Origin: Sphingomonas sp. UBA1000
GTDB lineage: Bacteria > Pseudomonadota > Alphaproteobacteria > Sphingomonadales > Sphingomonadaceae
Length of the DNA: 8,567 bases
Assembly (NCBI GenBank): GCA_002291855.1
Contig: DBAW01000204.1
Location: 1 to 8,567 of the forward strand
Direction: 5' to 3'
Part shown: piece after piece, positions 1 through 6,097 of the stretch
Layout: every line of letters begins with the position of its first letter
Numbering within the stretch: position 1 is the stretch's first letter
Made by a program: the position numbers and the translations under genes
The notes under the pieces: generated by a model
Seen by the model: only the letters and a program-made list of their open reading frames with translations
What the model was told of the DNA's origin: nothing
The model's database searches: none

Positions 1-392
1 CCGGCCTGGGTCGAGGCATCGGCGGCGGCAATCTGGCGCGCTGCCGCGAACATCAGCGCGATGGCATGTTCGGCAGTGGTGATGGCGTTTCCGAAGGGGG
101 TGTTCATCACCACGATGCCGCGCTGGGTGGCGGCCGGGACATCGACATTGTCCACCCCGATCCCCGCACGCCCCACCACCCGAAGCCGCGCAGCTCTTTC
201 CAGCACGCCGGCGGTGACCTTGGTGGCAGAGCGGATGGCAAGGCCATCATAGTCGGCGATGATGGCGGCGAGGCGGTCCTTGTCCTTGCCCAGTTCGGGC
301 TGGAAATCGACCTCGATCCCGCGGGTACGGAAGATCTGGACGGCGGCAGGCGAGAGTTCGTCCGAAATCAGGACGCGCGGCTTGGTGGTCAT
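1..392 (-). CDS. serA: D-3-phosphoglycerate dehydrogenase, N-terminal part (cut by window edge)
   Basis: SerA oxidises 3-phosphoglycerate to 3-phosphohydroxypyruvate with NAD+, the first step of the phosphorylated serine pathway in the cytosol. Only about the first 130 residues are present; the frame is open to the left edge. The protein begins MTTKPRVLISDELSPAAVQI and contains the substrate-domain block GRAGIGVDNVD (about residues 75-85) and NTPFGNAITTAEHAIAL (about 98-114), both hallmarks of the D-isomer-specific 2-hydroxyacid dehydrogenase family. The NAD-binding GxGxxG loop and any regulatory ACT domain lie outside. The ATG at 392 is preceded by AAGGA eight bases upstream, and it overlaps the stop of the upstream GNAT gene as ATGA, which favours this start and coupled translation. 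The next gene but one upstream is serC, the next enzyme of the same pathway, which supports the assignment over other 2-hydroxyacid dehydrogenases. Confidence 0.93.
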   Translation of the reverse strand, partial: MTTKPRVLISDELSPAAVQIFRTRGIEVDFQPELGKDKDRLAAIIADYDGLAIRSATKVTAGVLERAARLRVVGRAGIGVDNVDVPAATQRGIVVMNTPFGNAITTAEHAIALMFAAARQIAAADASTQA

Positions 393-898
393 GGATGGGT
401 TCCTTGCAGCCATTGCTGGCGGGTGATGGCGTGTACGGCGCAGCGATCAGCGCCAAAGGTGCGGTCTTCGACGTGGCGGAAACCCAGACGCCGATAGAAA
501 CGGATGGCGTCGGTGTTCGATACCAGCGGATCAATCAGGACCGTGTGGACCTCTGGCGCACTGAAACAAAGCGCCATGGCCTGATCCATCATCCGGGTGC
601 CCAGGCCGCGGCCGAGGTCGGCAGGCAGGCCGATCCAGATGTCGATCGCGCGATATCCCGCGCCGGTCTCGCCCCAGTAGCGGGTGGGATCGACATGGGG
701 GTCCAGCAGCTGGACAAAGCCGACGGCGCGCCCGTCCTCCTCGGCGATCAGGTGGGTGAAACCGGCAAGGCCGGCGTCGATCTGGTTTTCCCAGTCCCAG
801 TCGTCATTGGGGTCGGATTCGATGACATGGGGCTGCTCGTCCCATAGCCGCAGCATGGGAATGTCGGCGCGGGTCGCAGCGCGCAGCGTCAGCGGCAT
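389..898 (-). CDS. GNAT N-acetyltransferase, AAC(6')-like (Acetyltransf_8-type)
   Basis: This 169-residue protein is a GCN5-related acetyltransferase that would use acetyl-CoA. The acetyl-CoA-binding loop is GRGLGTR (residues 96-102). It is followed by a DPLVSNTDAIRFYRRLGF block (residues 123-140), which matches the layout DP..SN..AI..Y...GF known from aminoglycoside 6'-N-acetyltransferases such as AAC(6')-Ib. The N-terminal half has a Trp/acid-rich stretch (DDWDWENQ, 32-39) and YRAIDIWIG (82-90), again collinear with that family. The true substrate is unknown; small-molecule amines or a resistance role are both possible. The ATG at 898 has AAGG seven bases upstream and gives a family-typical length; the open frame extends further upstream but only antisense-like sequence overlapping serC lies there. 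It sits 41 bases after serC and overlaps the serA start by four bases, so it is co-transcribed with the serine genes. Family call is firm, substrate is not. Confidence 0.88.
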   Translation of the reverse strand: MPLTLRAATRADIPMLRLWDEQPHVIESDPNDDWDWENQIDAGLAGFTHLIAEEDGRAVGFVQLLDPHVDPTRYWGETGAGYRAIDIWIGLPADLGRGLGTRMMDQAMALCFSAPEVHTVLIDPLVSNTDAIRFYRRLGFRHVEDRTFGADRCAVHAITRQQWLQGTHP

Positions 899-939
899 CG
901 CGCTGCCTTGCGGGTCTGGGGCATGGTGCCCGTCACGTC

Positions 940-2112
940 TCAGGCCGCCGGAATTTCGGCCACGAGCGTGCCGAATGCCCAGTCCAGCCACGGCAGCACG
1001 GCCGTCACATCGGACGTCTCGACCGTCGCACCGCACCACAGTCTCAGCCCGGGCGGCGCAGAGCGATAGGACGCTGCGTCCAGGGCTACGCCTTCCTTTT
1101 CCAGCAGGGCCGCAAGGCGCTTGGCAAAGTCGGCCTGGGCTTCGTCGGAGAGGCTGAGAACCCGCGGATCGACCACCTGGAGGCAGACCGAGGTGTTCGA
1201 ACGGGTGGCCAGATCGCGCGCCAGAAAATCCACCCATCCGGTGCGTTCCGCCCAGTCGGCAATGGCGGCCAGGTTGGCGTCCGCACGGGCGCAAAGTCCG
1301 GAGAGCCCGCCCACGCCCTCGGCCCACCGCAGCGCATCGAGATAATCCTCGACCGCCAGCATGGACGGCGTGTTGATCGTCTCGCCCTCAAATAGGCCCA
1401 TCACCAGCCTGCCACCCTTGGTCAGCCGGAAAATCTTGGGGAGCGGCCAGGGCGGGGTATAGCCTTCAAGGCGGGCGACCGCGCGCGGCCCGAGGATCAA
1501 CACCCCATGGGCCCCCTCGCCACCCAGCACCTTCTGCCAGGAGAAGGTGACCACATCCAGCCGGTCCCAGTCCAGCCGCTGGGCAAAGCACGCGGATGTG
1601 GCATCACAGATGGTGATCCCCTCCCGGTCGGTGCCGATCCACCGGGCGTCGGGCACCCGCACGCCCGAGGTGGTGCCGTTCCAGGTAAAGACGATGTCGG
1701 CATCGGGCCGCACGGCAGAAAGGTCCGGTAGATCGCCATAGCCAGCCGTCAGCGTGCGGCAGTCGGGCAGGCGCAACTGTTTCACCGCGTCGGTAACCCA
1801 TTCCTCGCCAAAGCTCTCCCAGGCCAGCACGTCCACCGGGCGCGCGCCCAGCATGGACCACATCGCCATCTCGACAGCGCCGGTATCGGACGCCGGAACA
1901 ATGCCGATCAGGTGGGTGTTCGGCACCTCGAGCACAGACCGGGTGCGATCGATCGCCTCCTTGAGGCGGGCCTTGCCGATCTTGGAGCGGTGCGAGCGAC
2001 CCAGGCTGTCGGTGGCGAGGGCGGCTGGCGTCCAGCCGGGCCGTTTGCGGGTAGGACCCGAAGAAAAGCGCGGGTCTGCCGGCCGCGCGTCCGGCCGTTG
2101 GGGAATCTGCAT
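940..2112 (-). CDS. serC: Phosphoserine aminotransferase, alphaproteobacterial/methanogen type
   Basis: SerC is a PLP enzyme that transfers an amino group from glutamate to 3-phosphohydroxypyruvate, giving O-phosphoserine; many SerC proteins also act in pyridoxal phosphate synthesis. The 390-residue length fits the longer subfamily found in alphaproteobacteria and methanogens (TIGR01365-like). Visible landmarks are the N-terminal FSSGPTRKRPGW (residues 16-27), SHRSKIGK (40-47), the CDATSA block with Asp170 expected to contact the PLP ring nitrogen, the SWQK motif with Lys194 as the Schiff-base lysine, GGEGAHGVLILGP (197-209) and EGETINTPSMLAVEDYLDAL near residue 250. The ATG at 2112 has a GGGAG ribosome-binding site six bases upstream, part of which lies in a hairpin stem. 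It is the first gene of the operon serC, GNAT, serA. No truncation or frameshift is seen. Confidence 0.95.
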   Translation of the reverse strand: MQIPQRPDARPADPRFSSGPTRKRPGWTPAALATDSLGRSHRSKIGKARLKEAIDRTRSVLEVPNTHLIGIVPASDTGAVEMAMWSMLGARPVDVLAWESFGEEWVTDAVKQLRLPDCRTLTAGYGDLPDLSAVRPDADIVFTWNGTTSGVRVPDARWIGTDREGITICDATSACFAQRLDWDRLDVVTFSWQKVLGGEGAHGVLILGPRAVARLEGYTPPWPLPKIFRLTKGGRLVMGLFEGETINTPSMLAVEDYLDALRWAEGVGGLSGLCARADANLAAIADWAERTGWVDFLARDLATRSNTSVCLQVVDPRVLSLSDEAQADFAKRLAALLEKEGVALDAASYRSAPPGLRLWCGATVETSDVTAVLPWLDWAFGTLVAEIPAA

Positions 2113-2190
2113 CCGTGTCTCCCATCCTCACAGATGGGCGCCCGCCGTTGGGAGCGGGTGGCCCGCCCCCGTCTGACCACGGGCGTCCGC
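2113..2190 (-). promoter_or_regulatory. serC leader with hairpins, candidate serC-motif RNA
   Basis: Read on the minus strand, the leader has two clean hairpins. The first is CCCGT (2183-2179), loop GGTCAG, ACGGG (2172-2168). The second is CCCATC (2138-2133), loop TGTGAG, GATGGG (2126-2121). The second stem includes the GGG of the serC ribosome-binding site GGGAG (2123-2119), and the start codon follows six bases later, so folding could lower serC translation. The GC-rich stretch between the hairpins (2168-2139) can pair in competing ways, for example GCGGG with CCCGC. Alphaproteobacterial serC-serA operons are known to carry a conserved leader called the serC motif (Rfam serC family). Position fits, but I did not match the published consensus base by base. 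No convincing -35/-10 pair was seen in the 119-bp gap between the PhzF-family gene and serC. Confidence 0.45.
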
Positions 2191-2231
2191 GCCAAGTCCA
2201 GCAAAATCTGACGCCAGTCCGCAGGGCGGTG

Positions 2232-3629
2232 TCAGTCGTGGAAATACCCCTTGGGTTCTCCGGACAGGCGGGTGGAGGCGCTCATGCCAAAGGTGCGCGG
2301 GGCTTCGGGGTCCGCATCCGGTGCGGGGTTTGCCACTTCTGCGGTGGCGCCAGACGGATCGCTGTCGGGCGCACGCTCGGGCGTTCCCGGCGCAGGCATG
2401 GACACGTCCACACGTTCGATTTCCTCGACAGGCGCAGGCGCACCGGTCAATTCCGAAACCCGGATCGCCTCGTCGGCCTGGTGAGGGCCCGTCCCGTTCA
2501 GCTGCTCTGGCAGAGGCTCGGGCGAGGGCTCTGGCGCCGGCTCGGGCGGCATGGGGGCGGGTGCACTGTCGTGTTCGGTTGCCAATGGAGGCGGCCAGAC
2601 CAGCGCATCCGGCACGCCGACGGCCGCCTCGCCCCCGTCAAAAGCGGCACCCGCGGGCGCCGGCAATGCGATGGCCGGCAGCACCTGCGGTTCGTCTTGA
2701 CGATCATGATCATGCGGCTCGGCGTGTGCCGCCGCGGGCTCATAGCCGGCGACCGGGGGCAGTTCCAGCAGGCGGCGACGCGCCAGCGCCGGGCGACGCC
2801 GCGCAAGCAGCTGGTCCAGCGGCACCACGATTTCGGCACGCGAGAACAGCACCGCCTGCCCCGTCAGGGCGACCGTCGCGGCCGAGGGCTCACACCAGGA
2901 GGTCCCGCCTCTGGGTGACACCTGCAGTCCGCGTACCCGCTCGCGGTCGAGCCGCGCGCACCAATAGGGCGCGAGGTCGGCCAGCGCCGACCCTGTCACC
3001 GGGTCCTCGAGCACGCCGACGGACGGTGCAAAGAAGCGGCAGACAAAGTCAAACCCGGAACCCTCGTCCGCGGGCGCAGTGACCGTCAGCATTCCTGCCT
3101 CGGGCCCATGCACCAGCCGGTCGATGGATGCATTCGGCACCATTGTCTCGACCTCTTCGGCCGTGGCCAGCACGATGGTCGCATAGCGCGCTTGGAAAGA
3201 GTCGACGATCCTTACGTCCAGGCTCTCGCCAAGCTCGGGATGCGGCGCATAGGGGCGGCGCGGGCGCGAGGGCAGGTCGAGCGTGAAACTGTCAGGGGCG
3301 TCGTCGGCGCGGGCGACCACGATCGGCCCGGACGCCGTGTCGAAGACACAGAAGGGCAGCGCGATTCCCAGTTCCTGCAGCACCACCCGCCCGGCGGCCA
3401 GCGTGGCGTGGCCGCACATCTCGACCTCGATCACCGGGGTGAACCAGCGCAGGCGGAAACGTCCCGGAGACTGGACATTCGGGACCAGGAACGCTGTCTC
3501 GGAGAGGTTGTTCTCGGCCGCGATCGCCTGCAGCACCCTGATGTCGGGCCAGTGATCCAGCAGCACCACCGCCGCGGGGTTGCCCGCACAGTCGTCGTCG
3601 GCAAACGCGTCGACGATCCACATCCTCAT
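2232..3629 (-). CDS. PhzF-family isomerase-like protein with long disordered C-terminal tail
   Basis: Residues 1 to about 270 form a PhzC/PhzF-family (diaminopimelate-epimerase fold) protein. Members isomerise small acids by proton transfer; most bacterial homologues outside phenazine clusters have unknown substrates, and no phenazine genes are present here. Key motifs are NNLSETAF with Glu44 (equivalent to the catalytic Glu45 of PhzF), CGHATLAAG with His74, and EDPVTGSA with Asp209 (PhzF Asp208). The residue after GSA is Leu where many relatives have His. The usual family length is about 260-300 residues, but this one has 465. The extra ~190 residues hold an Arg-rich stretch (LLARRRPALARRRLLELPP, 274-292), a His/Asp patch (HAEPHDHD, 302-309) and Pro/Ala/Glu-rich runs (about 355-375), with no recognisable domain. 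The ATG at 3629 has AAGGAG eight bases upstream, better than the in-frame ATG at 3623. It ends 119 bases before serC and is probably a separate unit. Confidence 0.85.
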   Translation of the reverse strand: MRMWIVDAFADDDCAGNPAAVVLLDHWPDIRVLQAIAAENNLSETAFLVPNVQSPGRFRLRWFTPVIEVEMCGHATLAAGRVVLQELGIALPFCVFDTASGPIVVARADDAPDSFTLDLPSRPRRPYAPHPELGESLDVRIVDSFQARYATIVLATAEEVETMVPNASIDRLVHGPEAGMLTVTAPADEGSGFDFVCRFFAPSVGVLEDPVTGSALADLAPYWCARLDRERVRGLQVSPRGGTSWCEPSAATVALTGQAVLFSRAEIVVPLDQLLARRRPALARRRLLELPPVAGYEPAAAHAEPHDHDRQDEPQVLPAIALPAPAGAAFDGGEAAVGVPDALVWPPPLATEHDSAPAPMPPEPAPEPSPEPLPEQLNGTGPHQADEAIRVSELTGAPAPVEEIERVDVSMPAPGTPERAPDSDPSGATAEVANPAPDADPEAPRTFGMSASTRLSGEPKGYFHD

Positions 3630-3632
3630 GTC

Positions 3633-3648
3633 GCCCGCTCCTTCGGGC
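3633..3648 (-). promoter_or_regulatory. Ribosome-binding site displayed in a hairpin loop (PhzF-family gene)
   Basis: On the minus strand the sequence reads GCCCG AAGGAG CGGGC: a perfect 5-bp GC stem (3648-3644 with 3637-3633) whose six-base loop is exactly the Shine-Dalgarno sequence. The ATG at 3629 follows three bases after the stem. The sequence is directly visible. Whether the loop helps or hinders ribosome binding is inference, and in a GC-rich genome such a stem can occur by chance. Confidence 0.4.
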
Positions 3649-3775
3649 CGAACCGCCCTGGTGCCCCTCCCCAGGCGGGGACGGGCTTTCAGCGGCTATC
3701 GCGATCGCGCCTGCGATCACGCCCGCAGGTGCCCTGATGGCACGCCGCAGACCGCGAAGGAAGATGGGTGAAGGT
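3649..3775. other. Intergenic region without a gene
   Basis: About 130 bp lie between the exported protein gene and the PhzF-family gene. On the minus strand there is a possible 6-bp hairpin GATCGC-AGGC-GCGATC (3716-3701), which includes the palindrome GCGATCGC, and a CCCC-GCCT-GGGG hairpin (about 3680-3669). Neither has a following T-run, so I do not call a terminator. I see no convincing sigma-70 promoter. Open frames here are extensions or shadows of the neighbours. Confidence 0.4.
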
Positions 3776-4360
3776 TCAGTTCGCGGCGACGCGGCTGAAA
3801 TTGACGCTGAGGTCCTCGACCGGGGGGCGGTCACGGTCGGGGGAATTCGCCTCGACCGGGTGGGTCACCGTCCGCAGGTGCAGCACGATATCTCCGGAGG
3901 CCACCTGGCGCTCCATCAACAGATCGCCGGTTTCGCGATCGCGCTGTCCGGTATAGCCGATGGCTTCGAGGGTGCCTGCCAGCAGCGCGGACGCGACAAC
4001 GCCCTGACGCGCACGGGCCTCGACCCGGCAATGGCGCAGGACGCGGGTGGGAAACACCGTCTCTTCGGCATAGATCGTCAGGACGCCGAATTCGCTGTAG
4101 GCCTCGATGGTGTCGGCCACGATGCGCCGTTCGGACCCGCGCTCCCAGCTGTTGAACCGGTCCACCGTCCAGACATCGCGCTGGGCAAAGCCCTCGTCAC
4201 CATTGCCAAGCCAGCTGTCGCATGCGCGCAGTGCCCGCTCGGCGAGCGCACGCGCGGTCGCAGAAGTGTCGGGCTGCGCCGCAGCCAAGGGTGCACCGAA
4301 TGCCGCCGCCATCGCACCCGCCATCAAGACCCTGATCGCGCTGGCTCGCACTCTTGCCAT
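3776..4360 (-). CDS. Exported protein of unknown function, coupled to sucC
   Basis: I do not recognise the family. The product has 194 residues. It begins MARVRASAIRVLMAGAMAAA, a basic start and hydrophobic core typical of a Sec signal peptide, with a likely cleavage after Ala28 (PLAAA before QPDT). The mature part is about 166 residues, without further membrane segments, and has two cysteines (47 and 111) that could pair in the periplasm. The region after about residue 90 looks beta-rich (FGVLTIYAEETVFP, GDIVLHLRTVTHP). The ATG at 4360 lies two bases after the sucC stop, and GAAGG inside the end of sucC is ten bases upstream, so translation is probably coupled. A GTG at 4366 that overlaps the sucC stop as GTGA is an alternative start adding two residues. 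The open frame extends far upstream inside sucC, but that part is a shadow. A functional link to succinyl-CoA synthetase is not shown. Confidence 0.75.
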   Translation of the reverse strand: MARVRASAIRVLMAGAMAAAFGAPLAAAQPDTSATARALAERALRACDSWLGNGDEGFAQRDVWTVDRFNSWERGSERRIVADTIEAYSEFGVLTIYAEETVFPTRVLRHCRVEARARQGVVASALLAGTLEAIGYTGQRDRETGDLLMERQVASGDIVLHLRTVTHPVEANSPDRDRPPVEDLSVNFSRVAAN

Positions 4361-4362
4361 GG

Positions 4363-5562
4363 TCACGCCGCCTTCTTTACCGCCTCGGTGATCTTGCGCG
4401 CCGCGTCCTCGAGGTCGTTGGCAGGTATCACGTTCAGTCCGGACTCGGAAATGATCTTCTTTCCGAGTTCGACGTTGGTTCCTTCGAGCCGGACGACCAG
4501 TGGCACCTGCAGTCCCACCTCCCGCACCGCCGCCAGCACCCCTTCGGCGATCACGTCGCATTTCATGATGCCCCCGAAGATGTTGACCAGGATGCCCTTC
4601 ACCTTCGGATCGGCGGTGATGATCTTGAAGGCGGCCGTCACCTTTTCCTTGCTGGCGCCGCCGCCGACATCGAGGAAGTTGGCCGGGAACGCGCCATTGA
4701 GCTTGATGATGTCCATCGTCGCCATCGCAAGGCCCGCGCCGTTGACCATGCAGCCGATATTGCCGTCGAGCTTGATGTAGGCGAGGTCGTATTTCGACGC
4801 CTCGATCTCCATCGGGTCTTCCTCGGTCAGGTCGCGCAGTTCGGCCAGATCCTTGTGGCGGAACATGGCGTTCGAATCGAACCCGACCTTGGCGTCGAGG
4901 ACCATCAGCTGGCCCTGTTCGGTGACCGCGAGCGGGTTGATCTCGATCTGCGAGGCATCGGTGCCGAGGAACGCGTCATAGACGCGCGCGGTGACGGTCT
5001 GCGCCTGCTTGGCGAGATCGCCGGTCAGGCCGAGCGCCTTGGCGACGGCGCGGCCATGGTGCGGCATCAGCCCGGTCGCGGGATCGATCGCGATGGTCGT
5101 GATCTTTTCCGGCGTGTCATGGGCGACGGTTTCGATGTCCATCCCGCCTTCGGTCGACGCGACGATGGCGACCCGGCCGGTGCCACGGTCGACGAGCAAA
5201 GCGAGGTAGAATTCCTTCGCGATATCAACGCCGTCGGTCACATACAGGCGGTTGACCTGCTTGCCGGCCTCGCCGGTCTGCACGGTGACGAGCGTGTTGC
5301 CGAGCATGTCGGCGGCATGGGCGCGCACTTCGTCGAGCGTCTTGGCCAGCCGCACGCCGCCCTTGGCGTCGGGGCCGAGTTCCTTGAACTTGCCCTTGCC
5401 GCGGCCGCCGGCATGGATCTGCGCCTTGACGACATAGAGCGGTCCGGGCAGCCGCTCTGCGGCGGCGACCGCTTCGTCGACCGACATGGCCGCATGACCG
5501 GCGGGCACCGGCACACCGAACTTTGCGAGCAGTTCCTTGGCTTGGTATTCGTGGATGTTCAT
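4363..5562 (-). CDS. sucC: Succinyl-CoA synthetase (ADP-forming) beta subunit
   Basis: SucC forms with SucD the TCA-cycle enzyme that converts succinyl-CoA to succinate with ADP or GDP phosphorylation. The 399-residue length is normal. It begins MNIHEYQAKELLAKFGVPVP, the standard SucC start. The ATP-grasp part shows VVKAQIHAGGRGKGK (residues 44-58) and the metal-binding residues Asn209 (QIEINPL) and Asp223 (VLDAKVGFD). The C-terminal CoA-ligase domain shows GNIGCMVNGAGLAM (267-280), FLDVGGGASKEKV (296-308), VNIFGGIMKCDVIAEG (326-341) and VRLEGTNVE (357-365). A GAGGG ribosome-binding site lies seven bases before the ATG at 5562. sucD is not the next gene; an exported protein of unknown function follows instead, so sucD must be elsewhere. 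The upstream small lipoprotein-like gene is in the same orientation, 61 bases away. Confidence 0.97.
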   Translation of the reverse strand: MNIHEYQAKELLAKFGVPVPAGHAAMSVDEAVAAAERLPGPLYVVKAQIHAGGRGKGKFKELGPDAKGGVRLAKTLDEVRAHAADMLGNTLVTVQTGEAGKQVNRLYVTDGVDIAKEFYLALLVDRGTGRVAIVASTEGGMDIETVAHDTPEKITTIAIDPATGLMPHHGRAVAKALGLTGDLAKQAQTVTARVYDAFLGTDASQIEINPLAVTEQGQLMVLDAKVGFDSNAMFRHKDLAELRDLTEEDPMEIEASKYDLAYIKLDGNIGCMVNGAGLAMATMDIIKLNGAFPANFLDVGGGASKEKVTAAFKIITADPKVKGILVNIFGGIMKCDVIAEGVLAAVREVGLQVPLVVRLEGTNVELGKKIISESGLNVIPANDLEDAARKITEAVKKAA

Positions 5563-5588
5563 CTGCGCACCCTCTTGGTTCGCCCGGC

Positions 5589-5618
5589 GCTAAAGCATGA
5601 CCGAAGGGGCTTTGCCAA
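5589..5618 (-). promoter_or_regulatory. Possible sucC promoter
   Basis: On the minus strand TTGGCA (5618-5613) is followed by TTTAGC (5594-5589) after 18 bases, or by CTTTAG after 17. The -35 box is good and the -10 box is weak. The site lies about 30 bases before the sucC ATG, in the gap after the small lipoprotein-like gene, whose last codons it borders. It could give sucC its own transcription in addition to read-through. Sequence match only. Confidence 0.25.
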
Positions 5619-5623
5619 CCCCG

Positions 5624-5974
5624 TCAGACACCAAGGCCGCACCGGGCGAGCGCCGAGCCGGTGACGGCGAGGATTTCGGGATCCTTGAGCGCGCGCACGC
5701 GGCGCAGGAATTCCCTAGCGGAAAGATCGGCGACCGGCCGGTCGGCAAGCCCGCCGAGCGACCTGAGCTTGAGCAGCTGGCCGATCGACAGCTGATCGAC
5801 CATCCGCCGTGCCATGCAGGTCGACACCGACGCCGGCAGCCCCGCGGCGGCGAGCGCCGAGGACAGCTGCGATTCGGGGCCGGCACAGCCCGGGGCGAGC
5901 AGCGCCGCCGACAGCGCCAGCGGGGCAAGCGGCCGCAAGACGACACGGGATGCTTTCAGAGACGAGAGACGCAT
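5624..5974 (-). CDS. Small probable lipoprotein or exported protein, unknown function
   Basis: This 116-residue protein has a basic N-terminus and a hydrophobic core (LRPLAPLALSAALLAPGC, residues 13-30). Cys30 follows A-P-G, a weak lipobox, so it may be a lipoprotein or a cleaved periplasmic protein. The mature part is a small, probably helical domain with STCMARRMVDQLSIGQLLKL (51-70) and two further cysteines (53 and 112) that could form a disulfide. I recall similar small proteins of unknown function in sphingomonads, but cannot verify this. The ATG at 5974 is the only good start. It has no Shine-Dalgarno sequence, and a -10-like CTATAT ends eight bases before it, so the mRNA may be leaderless. 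It lies 61 bases upstream of sucC in the same direction and diverges from crtZ. Confidence 0.7.
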   Translation of the reverse strand: MRLSSLKASRVVLRPLAPLALSAALLAPGCAGPESQLSSALAAAGLPASVSTCMARRMVDQLSIGQLLKLRSLGGLADRPVADLSAREFLRRVRALKDPEILAVTGSALARCGLGV

Positions 5975-5982
5975 GACTGGAT

Positions 5983-6011
5983 ATATAGCGCGTCGCCGGG
6001 GCCGCCGTCAC
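5983..6011 (-). promoter_or_regulatory. Candidate promoter of the small lipoprotein-like gene (near-leaderless)
   Basis: On the minus strand GTGACG (6011-6006), one base from the alphaproteobacterial TTGACG box, is followed after 17 bases by CTATAT (5988-5983), preceded by a G so that the -10 region reads GCTATAT. A start site six to eight bases downstream would fall at about 5977-5975, right before the ATG at 5974. That agrees with the absence of a Shine-Dalgarno sequence. Sequence match only. Confidence 0.35.
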
Positions 6012-6062
6012 CGGTCGGCATCGGGCGCGACGCAGCGGCCGCAACCCGGAAACTCACATAGA

Positions 6063-6091
6063 TTGGCATTGCCCGCCCCCGCGCCTATATG
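6063..6091 (+). promoter_or_regulatory. Candidate crtZ promoter (leaderless)
   Basis: TTGGCA (6063-6068), one mismatch to TTGACA, and TATATG (6086-6091) are separated by 17 bases, the ideal distance. Transcription would begin about seven bases after the -10 box, at or next to the ATG at 6098. No Shine-Dalgarno sequence precedes that ATG. The last base of the -10 box is G instead of the strongly conserved T, which weakens the call. Confidence 0.4.
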
Positions 6092-6097
6092 CACGGC

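Noticed and set aside
899..1327. N-terminal extension of the GNAT frame into serC
   Set aside because: The extension is the out-of-frame image of serC and lacks GNAT similarity; the ATG at 898 has a ribosome-binding site and gives the normal length.
2115..2918. 267-residue plus-strand frame opposite the PhzF tail
   Set aside because: Arg/Gly-rich composition typical of antisense GC-rich sequence. It was considered as an alternative reading of the tail region, but the minus frame is continuous with a clear PhzF domain.
3698..3716. GCGATCGC palindrome and nearby GATCGC hairpin as an operator or terminator
   Set aside because: Short self-complementary GC-rich words are common here, and no T-run or second operator copy was found.
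4361..4561. N-terminal extension of the exported protein frame into sucC
   Set aside because: Arg/Gly-rich shadow of sucC; the signal peptide begins at the ATG at 4360.
3737..4780. 347-residue plus-strand frame
   Set aside because: It spans two opposite-strand genes and their junction, with no domain-like pattern; a shadow frame.
4354..5664. 436-residue plus-strand open frame opposite sucC
   Set aside because: It mirrors the sucC reading frame in a GC-rich genome, has no recognisable motif, and sucC is certain on the other strand.
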